The notes beneath the pieces are model-generated. The model saw nothing but the letters and a program-made list of their open reading frames with translations. It did no database searches and was not told the DNA's origin. The position numbers and the translations under genes were made by a program. A stretch of DNA of 64,000 nucleotides, from the NCBI GenBank assembly GCA_937922805.1, contig CALAJV010000007.1, positions 1 to 64,000 on the forward strand, given 5' to 3'. Origin of the DNA: an uncultured Acidimicrobiales bacterium. Its GTDB lineage: Bacteria > Actinomycetota > Acidimicrobiia > Acidimicrobiales > SZUA-35. This document shows positions 43,483-52,856 of this stretch, one piece after another (position 1 is the first letter of the stretch; each line of letters begins with the position of its first letter).

Positions 43483-43695
43483 ATGAGTTTGACAATCGAT
43501 TGTGAGACGTGTTCGCTTCAGAATTCGTCCGCCTGCCATAGCTGTGTTGTGTCATTTATAGTGTCTCGCGAACCAGGGGAGGCGGTGGTGATAGATGTAA
43601 GCGACTTCGCCGCTATGCGGCGGCTGCAAACGGCTGGCCTTTTGCCTGATTTGCGCCATGACGGCGATCTCAGCGATGTTGCGGAGACCGGGTAG
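43483..43695 (+). CDS. Small Cys-rich protein (70 aa), conserved-looking
   Basis: ATG 43483 has AAGG ten bases upstream. The 70-residue product has CETCSLQNSSACHSC, a four-cysteine cluster that could bind zinc, followed by a short acidic tail (DLRHDGDLSDVAETG). It precedes queG by a few tens of bases on the same strand. I recognise no family; similar short Cys-motif proteins occur before queG-like genes in actinobacteria, so a shared transcript is likely. Confidence 0.6.
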   Translation: MSLTIDCETCSLQNSSACHSCVVSFIVSREPGEAVVIDVSDFAAMRRLQTAGLLPDLRHDGDLSDVAETG

Positions 43696-43739
43696 GCGTC
43701 TTTGGTGTAACCGGCTACTTTTTGAGGCACCCTTATACG

Positions 43740-44915
43740 GTGGCTAACCAGGCCGATAACAGTGTGCCAAGCACAGAATCTAACTCGGTCCTGACCACCG
43801 ATATCGTGCGCGCCTTGGGTCTGCAGGCAGGTCTTGCCGCAGTCGGCGTCACCTCGGCTGACGTACTCGAACCAGCACGATCAGTTCTCACTTTGCGCAA
43901 AGAGCAGGGCTTAGCCGGCGAGATGCAATTCACCTACAGAAACCCAGAACGGTCAACTAGTCCGGGTCTTCTGATCGACAACGCCCAATCATTGATCGCT
44001 GGTGCTTACCGCTACCCACACAAACAGGCGGCCATGGCGCCTATGAAAGGGCGTATAGCGCGCTACGCCACCGATAACTTCTACGCCGAATTAGAAGATG
44101 GTTTGGAAGTTATTGCTGACAAAGTTAGAGGCGCAGGATTCCAGGCTCGCGTTATCGCAGACCAAAACGGACTCGTTGATCGAAATGTTGCTTGGTCGGC
44201 CGGGTTGGGCTCGTACGGCAAGAACGCCAACATTTTGCTTCCTGAGGTTGGGAGTTGGTTTGTTCTCGGTGCAGTAGTAACCGATGCCGAGCTGACAACT
44301 ACTGGACCGCCCGTTAACGATCAGTGCGGACCGTGTACCCGATGTATCGATGAATGCCCGACCCAAGCCATAGTGGCACCGGGGGTGGTTGATGCAAACC
44401 GATGCATCGCCTGGCTCGTCCAATCAGATGGCATTATCCCGAACCAGTTTCGAGAGGCGATCGGTGACCGCTTGTATGGCTGCGATGAATGCCAGGAAGT
44501 GTGCCCGCCAAATCGATCAATAGGGGTTGTCGAAGAAAACCAGGATCAGACCACCCCCAGCACTGTCGATCTGGAGTGGATTCTGTCGGCCACCGATGAC
44601 GAAATCCTAGATCGCCACGGCCGTTGGTACATTGCGCGCCGAGACGTCGACAATATTAGGCGGACCGCCCTGATCGTGTTAGGAAACGTGGCTGAGCCCA
44701 CCGATGATGCCAAGGCGATCATACAAACGCTTCGTCGATATATCGCTAACGATAATCCGACGTTACGTAGCCACGCAGTATGGAGCGCTCGGCGGCTCGG
44801 TCTCGATCAGCTGTTGCCACCAGCGGCATCCGAACTCGACGTGTCAGTAGCCGCCGAATACAGCGCTTCTTCTCATCGCCGATTCCAGCCATCAGAATGG
44901 CCGATCGGGCTTTGA
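43740..44915 (+). CDS. queG: Epoxyqueuosine reductase QueG-like protein
   Basis: From GTG 43740 about 391 residues (TTG 43722 is also in frame). It has the QueG N-terminal cobalamin-binding region (LGLQAGLAAVGVTSADV; ADQNGLVDRNVAWSAGLG) and two 4Fe-4S clusters (CGPCTRCIDECPTQAI and YGCDECQEVCPPN). A HEAT-like tail follows (TLRRYIANDNPTLRSHAVWS). QueG reduces epoxyqueuosine to queuosine in tRNA, the last step of the pathway. The 3' end overlaps the next gene's start. No other queuosine gene is in the window. Confidence 0.88.
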   Translation: MANQADNSVPSTESNSVLTTDIVRALGLQAGLAAVGVTSADVLEPARSVLTLRKEQGLAGEMQFTYRNPERSTSPGLLIDNAQSLIAGAYRYPHKQAAMAPMKGRIARYATDNFYAELEDGLEVIADKVRGAGFQARVIADQNGLVDRNVAWSAGLGSYGKNANILLPEVGSWFVLGAVVTDAELTTTGPPVNDQCGPCTRCIDECPTQAIVAPGVVDANRCIAWLVQSDGIIPNQFREAIGDRLYGCDECQEVCPPNRSIGVVEENQDQTTPSTVDLEWILSATDDEILDRHGRWYIARRDVDNIRRTALIVLGNVAEPTDDAKAIIQTLRRYIANDNPTLRSHAVWSARRLGLDQLLPPAASELDVSVAAEYSASSHRRFQPSEWPIGL

Positions 44916-46114
44916 ACTACTTACTAGTGACCAACGATTTCCCGCCCAAAGTTGGGGGAATCCAAAATTATCTTTGGGAACTTTGGCGCCGTCTGCCCCC
45001 GGAACACACCTCGGTGTACTGCACGCCGCACGAAGGTGCGGTGGAATTCGACGCCAAACAACGATTCAAGATCGAGCGATCTCCTGAGCCAGTTCTAATT
45101 CCTTACCCCTGGTTAGGGGCCCGAATTCGACGGATAGCCAAAAGGACAAAGAGTCGTTTCGTTCTTCTCGACCCAGCGCTGCCGCTCGGCCATATCGGCC
45201 CAAACCTCGGTATCGACTATGGGGTGGTGCTTCACGGGGCCGAAGTGACGATTCCGGCGCGACTACCAGGAACCGGCGCCATGTTGAGGCGGACGCTTCG
45301 ATCGTCGTCACTGGTGGTCTCCGCTGGAGACTACGCTTTGGCTGAAGCAGAACGATGCGTTGGCCATTCTTTGCCAGCGATAGTGGTCCCTCCTGGTGTC
45401 GACAGTGATCGGTTTAGGCCAGGGTCGGCGCAAGATCGACGTAGAGTTCGGGCAAACTACGACGTCGGCGATGATGAGATATTGCTATCAGCGGTTAGCC
45501 GTCTTGTGCCCAGAAAGGGGTTCGATACCGTGATTCGGGCCTTGGCCAATGTCAACGATGAGCTCAACCGAATCTCGGCTCAGTCAACCAGTAGTATCGG
45601 ACAGCAGCAGCGAACGAACGCGAGCGGAGCGCGAAGAGTTGTAGCCGTAATTGGTGGCTCCGGTCGCGAGCAAAAACGACTACAGCACCTGGCATCTCAG
45701 CTAAAAGCGCCAGTTCGGTTTCCTGGCAAGCTAAGCGATCCAGAGGTCGTCGATCTTTACGGAGCGTCGGACCTGATGGCGATGCTATGTAACGAGCGCT
45801 GGTTTGGTCTAGAGCAAGAGGGGTTCGGCATAGCGTTTCTCGAAGCGGCCGCATCAGGTTTACCGCAAATTGCTGGGCGGTCGGGGGGCTCCCACGAAGC
45901 AGTGGAGAACGGGCGGACCGGAATTATCATCGATGACCCGACGGATCACGTTGAGGCAGCCAAACAGATACTCTATTTGGTGGCTAATCGAGATACTAGG
46001 CACCAAATGGGTGAGCAAGCTCGGAGTCGAGCAGTGGCTGAATTTGATTACGATCATTTGGCGCAAGAGCTTCATGTTGCTGTCACCAAGGTGATTGGCG
46101 GCTCGAAGTCGTGA
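44897..46114 (+). CDS. GT4 family glycosyltransferase
   Basis: ATG 44897 lies inside the end of queG, so translation is coupled; the open frame upstream of it is only the shadow of queG. The 405-residue protein starts MADRALNYLLVTNDFPPKVG, has a GT-B fold with PPGVDSDRFRPG, AVSRLVPRKGFDTVIRAL and the Glu-containing EGFGIAFLEAAASGLP of GT4 retaining enzymes. It probably makes a mannosyl- or glucosyl-lipid or glycan; donor and acceptor are not identifiable. PimB-like enzymes are one possibility. Confidence 0.88.
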   Translation: MADRALNYLLVTNDFPPKVGGIQNYLWELWRRLPPEHTSVYCTPHEGAVEFDAKQRFKIERSPEPVLIPYPWLGARIRRIAKRTKSRFVLLDPALPLGHIGPNLGIDYGVVLHGAEVTIPARLPGTGAMLRRTLRSSSLVVSAGDYALAEAERCVGHSLPAIVVPPGVDSDRFRPGSAQDRRRVRANYDVGDDEILLSAVSRLVPRKGFDTVIRALANVNDELNRISAQSTSSIGQQQRTNASGARRVVAVIGGSGREQKRLQHLASQLKAPVRFPGKLSDPEVVDLYGASDLMAMLCNERWFGLEQEGFGIAFLEAAASGLPQIAGRSGGSHEAVENGRTGIIIDDPTDHVEAAKQILYLVANRDTRHQMGEQARSRAVAEFDYDHLAQELHVAVTKVIGGSKS

Positions 46115-46129
46115 TAACCTCTCATTTCT

Positions 46130-46600
46130 GTGGCTGATTTGAATCAAGAAGGCAAAGCCGTGGAGCAAACTACGGCGTCAATAACGGTGGAAGCGACGGT
46201 CGATCAATGCTTTGCTATCGGTGTAGACATTGCGGCGTATCCCGAGTGGGTCGAAGGAATCTCTGTTACGGAGATTCTCACTTCCGATGATGAGGGGCGA
46301 CCGTTAACTGCCCGTTTCGAAGCCGAAGCGGCTGGCCGGAAAACTGATTACACGCTGGAGTACGACCTGAGTAACGCTCCAAACCAAATGTCTTGGTCGC
46401 TACTCGAGGGAGATCTAACCCGATCTATCAAGGGGCGCTACTCCTATCGGCCGGTTGACGGTGCGGAACATCAGACCGAGGTTCAATATGAGCTGGCAAT
46501 TGATCTAGCCGTTCCGATGCCAGGTTTCGTCAAGCGCAGAGCCGAGGACAAAATTGTGACCTCTGCCTTAAAGGGGTTCAAGCGTCGAGTAGAGCGCTAA
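46130..46600 (+). CDS. SRPBCC/polyketide-cyclase-like protein
   Basis: This 156-residue START/Bet v 1-like fold protein starts at GTG 46130 (GTG 46160 is the in-frame alternative). It has VEATVDQCFAIGVDIAAYPEWVEGI and EVQYELAIDLAVPMPGFVKRRAEDKIV, typical of actinobacterial SRPBCC proteins (the CYC2-like group) that bind lipids or hydrophobic ligands. It follows the GT4 gene by 15 bp on the same strand, so the two are likely co-transcribed. Confidence 0.82.
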   Translation: MADLNQEGKAVEQTTASITVEATVDQCFAIGVDIAAYPEWVEGISVTEILTSDDEGRPLTARFEAEAAGRKTDYTLEYDLSNAPNQMSWSLLEGDLTRSIKGRYSYRPVDGAEHQTEVQYELAIDLAVPMPGFVKRRAEDKIVTSALKGFKRRVER

Positions 46601-46676
46601 TTCGGTCATTTGCGGCCAACACCAGGAGGGCAAAAACTTTGCTTGAGTTGGCTATCTAATCGGTCGATGCTCTCAC

Positions 46677-48407
46677 ATGCGGCTTCTTCGTTTTGATTTT
46701 GGCAGTGAGTTTAGAAGTATTGACTTGCACCCGCTATTGAACGTTGTATCTGGGCTATCTCCAGGGCATCAACGACAGCTCTTTGACGCTGTCCAGACGC
46801 TTGCTTCCGGTTCGACGATTGGAGTCCGAGGCCTGGTTGAACACGATGGACTTTTGGTCGAGCTCGATGGCAAGCCGCACGAACCTTTTGCCGGGGCAGT
46901 CACCTCGGCTGATGTAGTTGTCTACGCTGACGAAAAGTCAACAGGAGCATCCCTGTTGTCCTTCGAGGACGAAGTTGCCTTCTGGAAGCGTCGGGAAGCG
47001 ATCGACACTGCGCTACTCGAAGAGATCCGGGCTGACCTCGATGCCGCGGCTAAATCCGAGGTAGCGAATCTGCGTCGTCGCTTAGAACCGGATTTGAAGC
47101 TCGATGGATTCGATTCAGACGACGATCACGACGATGTCAGCGGCCATGACGTAAATGAACTTCGCCGCGAAGTAGTGAAACTATCGGTGGGGGAAGTTCA
47201 GTCTACTGACCGCCATATCGTCGAAGGCGACCCTCGAGTCTTGGAACTACTCGAACGGTGGGAGTCGTTCGTTGCGGTTCGAGCAGAGCACGAATCACAT
47301 CTCGAGCAGATTCGCTTGTCCATCGAGTCCCAGCAGGCGAAATGGAAAGAGAGTAGTCGGACGTTAGCTGAAGCCCGGGCTGACGCTCGCCCTATTCGAT
47401 TGACGACAGAAGAAGCCACGAGGCTCGAGCAACTATGTGAAGCGAACAGCGAGGGCGGACGAAAAAGTCTGAACGATGCAGAACGAACCGAGATGGAAGA
47501 ACTATTTGCTCGGGTCGGGGTATCGTCGTGGACCGAGTACGCATTGTCTCGATCGAATCCACGAATTCCGGCCGCGAAACTTGAGGCAGTCGCTGCGGCC
47601 GAACGCCAAGTATCGATTGATGAACAAGCAGTAGCTGCTGCTCGCCATGAGGCAAGCACCGATCCGGTGTCGGCGCAAATGGGGAAGACTCTGGCCGCAA
47701 TGAAAGATGACGCCCGACCGTTCTTGGGTGCGGTAATGCCAAATGATCTTGGCGCTGGTTTGCGAGCACTAATAACCAAAGCAGACAATCCGGAATGGTT
47801 ACAGGCAATAAATCGCCTACGCGACACCCTGTCTAGCAACGACCTCCAGCCTCCGTATGGCGTTGGTCCAAGCGAAGTTCTGGGTTGGGCCGAAGCCTGG
47901 TTAGCGGGTCAAGATGCACTAAACGATGACCCATCCGATTCGAGTCAGGTCGACGATGCTAATGAAAACGCTAGCCCTGAGGTTCTCAGAGCATCCCTGC
48001 AAGAAGCCGAGCGGCGGCTAGTCCGTCATCGTCGAGCGTTGTCCCGCATCGAGGGGGCAGAGAGGCGCGCAACTCTGTCGCAGGTACGACTCGATCGGAT
48101 CCACCAGCAGATGGAGAAAAGGGCGGCCGCCACAACTCCACAATCGGCCAGTGAGATCCTTCAATTCCTGGAACCGATCCTTCGGCAGATGCAAGCTGAT
48201 GGGGGCGGTCAGGTTCCGATTGTTATCGCCGGATCCATGCCGGATCTAGACGCAACAGAAATCAACGAACTAGTCAGCACTTTGCAGCGCCTTTCCAAGA
48301 AGTTACAGGTCCTGATAGTGACCAACAGGGGTGAGGCGTTAGCGGCCGCCACCGAATTCGGACTTGAGCAAGCTGGCATCACCCGTGGACTCAAGTCGCT
48401 TGTCTAG
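46677..48407 (+). CDS. SMC/RecF-like protein with degenerate nucleotide-binding site
   Basis: This 576-residue protein starts at ATG 46677. The N terminus (RLLRFDFGSEFRSIDLHPLL, then NVVSGLSPGHQRQLFDAV) has the shape of an SMC/RecF P-loop region, but GLSPGHQ replaces the usual GxxGxGK[ST], so the Lys and Ser/Thr are gone. The middle (about 100-480) is charged and helical, interrupted by short acidic loops. The C-terminal block VPIVIAGSMPDLDATEIN, then LQVLIVTNRGEALAAA, corresponds to the Walker B/D-loop region. Whether it still binds nucleotide is doubtful. Function unknown. Confidence 0.6.
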   Translation: MRLLRFDFGSEFRSIDLHPLLNVVSGLSPGHQRQLFDAVQTLASGSTIGVRGLVEHDGLLVELDGKPHEPFAGAVTSADVVVYADEKSTGASLLSFEDEVAFWKRREAIDTALLEEIRADLDAAAKSEVANLRRRLEPDLKLDGFDSDDDHDDVSGHDVNELRREVVKLSVGEVQSTDRHIVEGDPRVLELLERWESFVAVRAEHESHLEQIRLSIESQQAKWKESSRTLAEARADARPIRLTTEEATRLEQLCEANSEGGRKSLNDAERTEMEELFARVGVSSWTEYALSRSNPRIPAAKLEAVAAAERQVSIDEQAVAAARHEASTDPVSAQMGKTLAAMKDDARPFLGAVMPNDLGAGLRALITKADNPEWLQAINRLRDTLSSNDLQPPYGVGPSEVLGWAEAWLAGQDALNDDPSDSSQVDDANENASPEVLRASLQEAERRLVRHRRALSRIEGAERRATLSQVRLDRIHQQMEKRAAATTPQSASEILQFLEPILRQMQADGGGQVPIVIAGSMPDLDATEINELVSTLQRLSKKLQVLIVTNRGEALAAATEFGLEQAGITRGLKSLV

Positions 48408-48500
48408 CTCAAGACGTTAAGATCTGATTCTCGCCTTTCCCAACTTTCCGCAATAGCGTTATGAGGGCAGGTAATCGAGACAGCGGATGGGAGCAGTGGC

Positions 48501-49511
48501 ATGAAGGTATGGCGGTCCCGAGTCGGGGGTTCTGACACAGCCACTGCGCCACGAAGGGGATCGACGTTTATCGGTGTAGATGTTGGTGGAACGAAGATCC
48601 TGGGTCTGGTCACGGACGGCCTTGGCCCAACAGCAGAGTATCGAGAGCTTCAACCAACCCCGAAAGACCCTGACGCCTTAGCGCCGGCAATCGCTGAGGT
48701 TGTTGCGGCGCTGTTAGCCAAGTCGGACCGAGTCGTCGGTATTGGTGTTGGTGTACCTGGTCTGGTCGACCACGCCGGAGTTTTGCACTACGGACCAAAC
48801 GTTCAAGGAGTGCTTGGGCTCGATATCGCTGGCGAACTGAACTCTCGGTTCGGTCTACCGGCGGTTGCCGAGAACGACGGGTATCTCGCTGCTTTGACTG
48901 AACATCGATTGGGCGCAGCCCGCGGCCACGATCACGCCATTATTGTCACTCAAGGAACAGGCATCGGCGGTGGCCTAATAGTTGGTGGGCAGGTGCTGCG
49001 CGGCGCCAACGGCTTCGCCGGGGAACCGGGGCACATGCTGGTCAACCGCTTCGGACACGGCTGCGCTTGTGGCAACACAGGCTGCTGGGAGTCGGTCGCC
49101 TCGGGAGCGGGCCTAGCCAATATCGCCAGGGAGCTAGTCGAAGAGGGGAGGGGTGAAGCGATTCTAGAAGCAGCAGGAGGCGACCCCGCTCTGATTCGGG
49201 GCGAGCATGTTTCGGCCGCTCACGCCAACAACGACGCCGACGCCGCAGAAGTTTTGAAGCGCTTTTCGTGGTGGGTCGCCCAAGGAATCGGCAGCTTAAT
49301 AGCGTTACTCGATCCCAGCATCGTCGTTCTTGGCGGCGGACTGTCAGCCATCAGTGAGGGATTTATCGATGGCCTTTCCGCTCAAGTGACTGACACGGTT
49401 GTCGGCGGTAGATACAGGCCAGTCGTGCCAGTGGTAGCAGCCGACTTCGGGCCAGAAGCTGGAGCCGTCGGGGCTGCGCTTCGGGCTCGAGACTTTGTAA
49501 TCAACGGCTAG
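48501..49511 (+). CDS. ROK family glucokinase
   Basis: This 336-residue sugar kinase has phosphate-1 GVDVGGTKILGLV, the ROK signature (GTGIGGGLIVGGQVLRGAN; GEPGHM) and the zinc motif CACGNTGCWE. The catalytic Asp is in AENDGYLAA. It phosphorylates glucose (or a related hexose) with ATP, feeding glycolysis with the pfkA gene 2.3 kb downstream. It starts at ATG 48501; an ATP-loop start further downstream is not needed. Confidence 0.88.
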   Translation: MKVWRSRVGGSDTATAPRRGSTFIGVDVGGTKILGLVTDGLGPTAEYRELQPTPKDPDALAPAIAEVVAALLAKSDRVVGIGVGVPGLVDHAGVLHYGPNVQGVLGLDIAGELNSRFGLPAVAENDGYLAALTEHRLGAARGHDHAIIVTQGTGIGGGLIVGGQVLRGANGFAGEPGHMLVNRFGHGCACGNTGCWESVASGAGLANIARELVEEGRGEAILEAAGGDPALIRGEHVSAAHANNDADAAEVLKRFSWWVAQGIGSLIALLDPSIVVLGGGLSAISEGFIDGLSAQVTDTVVGGRYRPVVPVVAADFGPEAGAVGAALRARDFVING

Positions 49512-49570
49512 GTCGGGGGCAGCGCTTTGGGCTTGAGACTTGTAACCATTGGCTGGTCGGGGCTGGTGTG

Positions 49571-50158
49571 CTATCCCTGCAAGCCGTTCAAGCCTACTCG
49601 GACTGCCGTATCGATTAGATCCGAGGGTTGGGCGGATCCAACCAAGGCGTATTCTCGTGACAACTCATCGGTAATGCCGCGCAACGCCGTGGCCATCATG
49701 AAGGCATTGCCATCGATTATTTGGCCGAGATCTATTGCTTGCTGAATTAATTGGGCAGTGTCTGAAACCATGATTTCTCGGCCTCGGCGCATCGCTCCGG
49801 CAAAGTTCTCCTCTGACCATGCGAACATCACGATCTTGAGAATTTCGGGATGTTTCGCTGACCACTCCATGGTGGCTCGGATGCCAGCTTCAATTTTCTG
49901 AAGTGGATCGTTGGCTTTGGCGATGGCCGTAGCTTGGGCGGCCCGCAGGTTGAACAGAGCGTCGCGAAGAATTTCCCGCAACAAATCGTCCTTCGAGGCG
50001 AAGTACCAGTAGAAAACCCCTTTGCCAACACCAACACCATCAACGATTTCGGCCACTGAAGTGCGATGAAACCCATTTTCGGCAAAACGACCGGTCGCCA
50101 GCTCTAATAGCAGTCGCTTGCGCTCGGCGCCCTTCTCAGTTAGTTGCCTGGCTTCCAT
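49571..50158 (-). CDS. TetR-family transcriptional regulator
   Basis: This 195-residue protein has an N-terminal HTH (GFHRTSVAEIVDGVGVGKGVFYWYFASKDDL, recognised in pieces: TSVAEIVDGVGVGKG and FYWYFASKDDL) and a helical ligand-binding C-terminal domain. The gene is 25 bp downstream of glpK on the same strand, which suggests it is co-transcribed and possibly controls glycerol or lipid use. The ligand is unknown. Confidence 0.88.
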   Translation of the reverse strand: MEARQLTEKGAERKRLLLELATGRFAENGFHRTSVAEIVDGVGVGKGVFYWYFASKDDLLREILRDALFNLRAAQATAIAKANDPLQKIEAGIRATMEWSAKHPEILKIVMFAWSEENFAGAMRRGREIMVSDTAQLIQQAIDLGQIIDGNAFMMATALRGITDELSREYALVGSAQPSDLIDTAVRVGLNGLQG

Positions 50159-50183
50159 TACACCACCCTAGGACACTGTGGAC

Positions 50184-51659
50184 CTAGTTCGCCCATCCTT
50201 GAGCGTGCTTGACCGCAGCGAGCCAGCGTTGGTACGAGGCTTCTGCCTGTTCACGGTCAGCGACCGGCGTGACTTGTCGATCAATTTGCCATTGGTCGTT
50301 AACCGTAGCTGGCGAGTCCCACACTGATTCGGCTAGACCGGCCAGGTAGGCCGCTCCAAGAGCAGTTGTTTCCTGGTTCGTTGGTCTGGTAACCGGGACT
50401 CCAAGTTGATCGGACTGTAATTGCAGCAACAGATCCATAACCGAGGCACCGCCATCAACCCGCAGCTCCGACAGAGCCTGTCCCGAGGCGTTGCTCATAG
50501 CGTCGACGACGTCGCGAGTTTGATAAGCCATCGATTCGACGACTGCACGGCTGATTTCAGCGCGGCCAGTACCGCGGGTAAGCCCGACGATGGTGCCTCT
50601 GGCGTACGGATCCCACCACGGAGAGCCCAAACCGGCGAACGCCGGCACCAAATACACATCTCCGGTGCTATCAACGCTTGCGGCCAGCGGACCTATCTCG
50701 CTAGCTTCGTCGATGATTTGTAGTCCGTCCCGGAGCCATTGGATGGCTGCGCCCGTGGCGAAGATAGCACCTTCGTAAGCGTACGTTGCTGGCTCGCCTG
50801 GGCCGAGTGTCCACGCCACAGTAGTCAGAAGACCTTCGACCGGCTCAGGACAGGTTTGGCCAACGTTCATTAAGACGAAACTGCCAGTGCCGTAGGTGTT
50901 CTTGGTCATCCCTGGCTCGAAACAAGCCTGTCCGAACAAAGCTGCCTGTTGATCACCAGCGACACCGCTGATTGGTATGCCAGCGCCAAGCGCCGTCGTA
51001 TCGGCGGTTAGGCCGAATCGGCCGCTTGTCGGTCGGACATCGGGTAGAGATTGAATTGGAACGCCGAGAAGGCCGCAAAGCTCCTCTGACCATTTCAAAG
51101 TTCGGATGTCGAACAGCATCGTCCTCGATGCGTTAGAAGGCTCTGTAGCGTGCACGGCACCTCCTGTCAGCTTCCACATCAGCCACGAATCGATCGTTCC
51201 CAGGGCGAGGTGCTCACTGACGGAAACGCCGCCTTGATCAAGCATCCAAGCAAACTTTGTGCCCGAGAAGTACGGATCGAGAACTAGTCCCGACGTGTTT
51301 CGGACGAGCGGCAAGTGACCTTCTTCGGTCAGTTGGGCGCAACGGTCGGCTGTTCTTCGATCTTGCCAAACTATGGCTCGATGGAGTGGCGCTCCAGTGC
51401 GCCTATCCCAAGCCGCCACTGTTTCTCTCTGATTAGTGATGCCGATGGTAGAGACAGGTTGGTCTAGCTCGGTAGCTACCTCGGCAATTACGCTCTGTAT
51501 TTTGTCCCAAATTTCGTCGAGATCGTGCTCAACCCAGCCCGGTTGAGGAAAGTGTTGGGTGAATTCTCGGTAAGCCAGTTTTTTGAATCGGCCAGCCGTA
51601 TCTACTGCGATTGCTCGGACCCCGGTCGTACCCGCATCGAGTGCAATGACATATGACAT
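50184..51659 (-). CDS. glpK: Glycerol kinase
   Basis: This 491-residue FGGY kinase has ALDAGTTGVRAIA (phosphate-1), ITNQRETVAAWDRRTG, AIVWQDRRT and GVAGDQQAALFGQ, and the C-terminal LRVDGGASVMDLLLQ motif. It makes glycerol-3-phosphate from glycerol and ATP. It is divergent from pfkA across 165 bp. No glycerol facilitator or G3P dehydrogenase is adjacent in the window. Confidence 0.93.
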   Translation of the reverse strand: MSYVIALDAGTTGVRAIAVDTAGRFKKLAYREFTQHFPQPGWVEHDLDEIWDKIQSVIAEVATELDQPVSTIGITNQRETVAAWDRRTGAPLHRAIVWQDRRTADRCAQLTEEGHLPLVRNTSGLVLDPYFSGTKFAWMLDQGGVSVSEHLALGTIDSWLMWKLTGGAVHATEPSNASRTMLFDIRTLKWSEELCGLLGVPIQSLPDVRPTSGRFGLTADTTALGAGIPISGVAGDQQAALFGQACFEPGMTKNTYGTGSFVLMNVGQTCPEPVEGLLTTVAWTLGPGEPATYAYEGAIFATGAAIQWLRDGLQIIDEASEIGPLAASVDSTGDVYLVPAFAGLGSPWWDPYARGTIVGLTRGTGRAEISRAVVESMAYQTRDVVDAMSNASGQALSELRVDGGASVMDLLLQLQSDQLGVPVTRPTNQETTALGAAYLAGLAESVWDSPATVNDQWQIDRQVTPVADREQAEASYQRWLAAVKHAQGWAN

Positions 51660-51824
51660 TTTCTTAGGATAAGCACCTTGGCTGCCAATCTTTCGCTGTT
51701 CTTGTGGCTACTCAACAACAAATTACGTAATCCTGTTCCGGCCAAGCTTCTCGCAGCCGCCCGATCGGTATTTCTAACAGCTGGAGGAGGCGTCAAACAT
51801 CGGTGGCAATAGTAAGATTGCGTC

Positions 51825-52853
51825 GTGAGAGTTGGAGTACTTACCGGGGGCGGCGACTGTCCTGGCCTAAACGCCGTAATTCGTGCAGTTGTGCGTAAGG
51901 CCGAGCGTCACTACGGCGACGCAGTTCTTGGATTCAAGGATGGCTGGCGTGGTCTTTTAGACAACGACTTCGAACTGCTTACAGTCGAGCAAATGCGCGG
52001 CACGTTGCCTAGAGGCGGGACAATTCTCGGCACCACTCGGACCAACCCGTTTAAGGTTGACAACGGTGTCGAGTTAGTCAAAGAAACGTTGGCCAAAAAC
52101 GATGTCACCGGTTTGATCTCTATCGGTGGGGAAGGAACCCTGTCTTGTACGAACGAAATGTTCAAGCGCGGGCTTCCTGTAGTGGGTGTGCCAAAAACGA
52201 TCGACAATGACATTGGCGTCACTGAGCGAACCTTTGGATTTGACACGGCTGTCACCATTGCCACCGAAGCAATTGAGCGACTTCACACCACAGCCGAAAG
52301 CCACGATCGAGTAATGGTGGTTGAGGTCATGGGTCGTCATGTTGGCCACATAGCAACCTGGGCTGGTATCGCCGGGGGAGCGACTCGAATCCTCGTCCCG
52401 GAAAAGCCGTTTGATATCGAAGAGGTCTGCCGGTCGTTGGCCAGAAGGCACGAAGCTGGTCGATATGCCTCGATCGTTGTTGTGGCCGAGGGGGCGAAAC
52501 CATTGCCTGCAACGATGGCAATGCCAGACGAAACCTTGGATGAATTCGGCCACGTTCGACTTGGCGGTGTTGCTGCTCGGGTTGCTGATGAGATCGAGAA
52601 GCGTACCGGATACGAGACGCGGGTAACCGTGCTCGGCCATGTGCAACGAGGCGGTACCCCCACCCCGTTTGACCGAGTTCTATCGACTAGGTACGGCGTC
52701 GGGGCAATCGACGCGGTACACGCTGAAAAATGGGGGCAGATGGTAGCGTTAAAATGCGATCAGATCGTGACTGTTCCCCTGTCTGAAGCGGTTGCGGACT
52801 TAAAGTTCGTAAGCGATGAGCTCTGGGACACCGCGAGCCAATTCTTTGCCTAA
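51825..52853 (+). CDS. pfkA: 6-phosphofructokinase, group III (mixed) type
   Basis: This 342-residue PFK-A protein has MRVGVLTGGGDCPGLNAVIR, the substrate loop VPKTIDNDIGV, and GGEGTLSC at the position that separates ATP- from PPi-dependent enzymes. Gly in GGEGT (not Asp, as in GGEDT) points to ATP, while Lys in PKTIDND is the PPi-type residue; this mixture is typical of actinobacterial group III PFKs that use ATP. It phosphorylates fructose-6-phosphate. galK starts 4 bp after its stop. Confidence 0.92.
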   Translation: MRVGVLTGGGDCPGLNAVIRAVVRKAERHYGDAVLGFKDGWRGLLDNDFELLTVEQMRGTLPRGGTILGTTRTNPFKVDNGVELVKETLAKNDVTGLISIGGEGTLSCTNEMFKRGLPVVGVPKTIDNDIGVTERTFGFDTAVTIATEAIERLHTTAESHDRVMVVEVMGRHVGHIATWAGIAGGATRILVPEKPFDIEEVCRSLARRHEAGRYASIVVVAEGAKPLPATMAMPDETLDEFGHVRLGGVAARVADEIEKRTGYETRVTVLGHVQRGGTPTPFDRVLSTRYGVGAIDAVHAEKWGQMVALKCDQIVTVPLSEAVADLKFVSDELWDTASQFFA

Positions 52854-52856
52854 CCT

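Noticed and set aside
44780..44896. Upstream extension of the GT4 glycosyltransferase frame
   Set aside because: The extension is Arg/Ser-rich and overlaps the end of queG out of frame; the family's N terminus begins at ATG 44897.
49571..50158. TetR gene as the mycofactocin regulator MftR
   Set aside because: It is more than 8 kb from mftA and directly follows glpK, so a glycerol/lipid role fits better.
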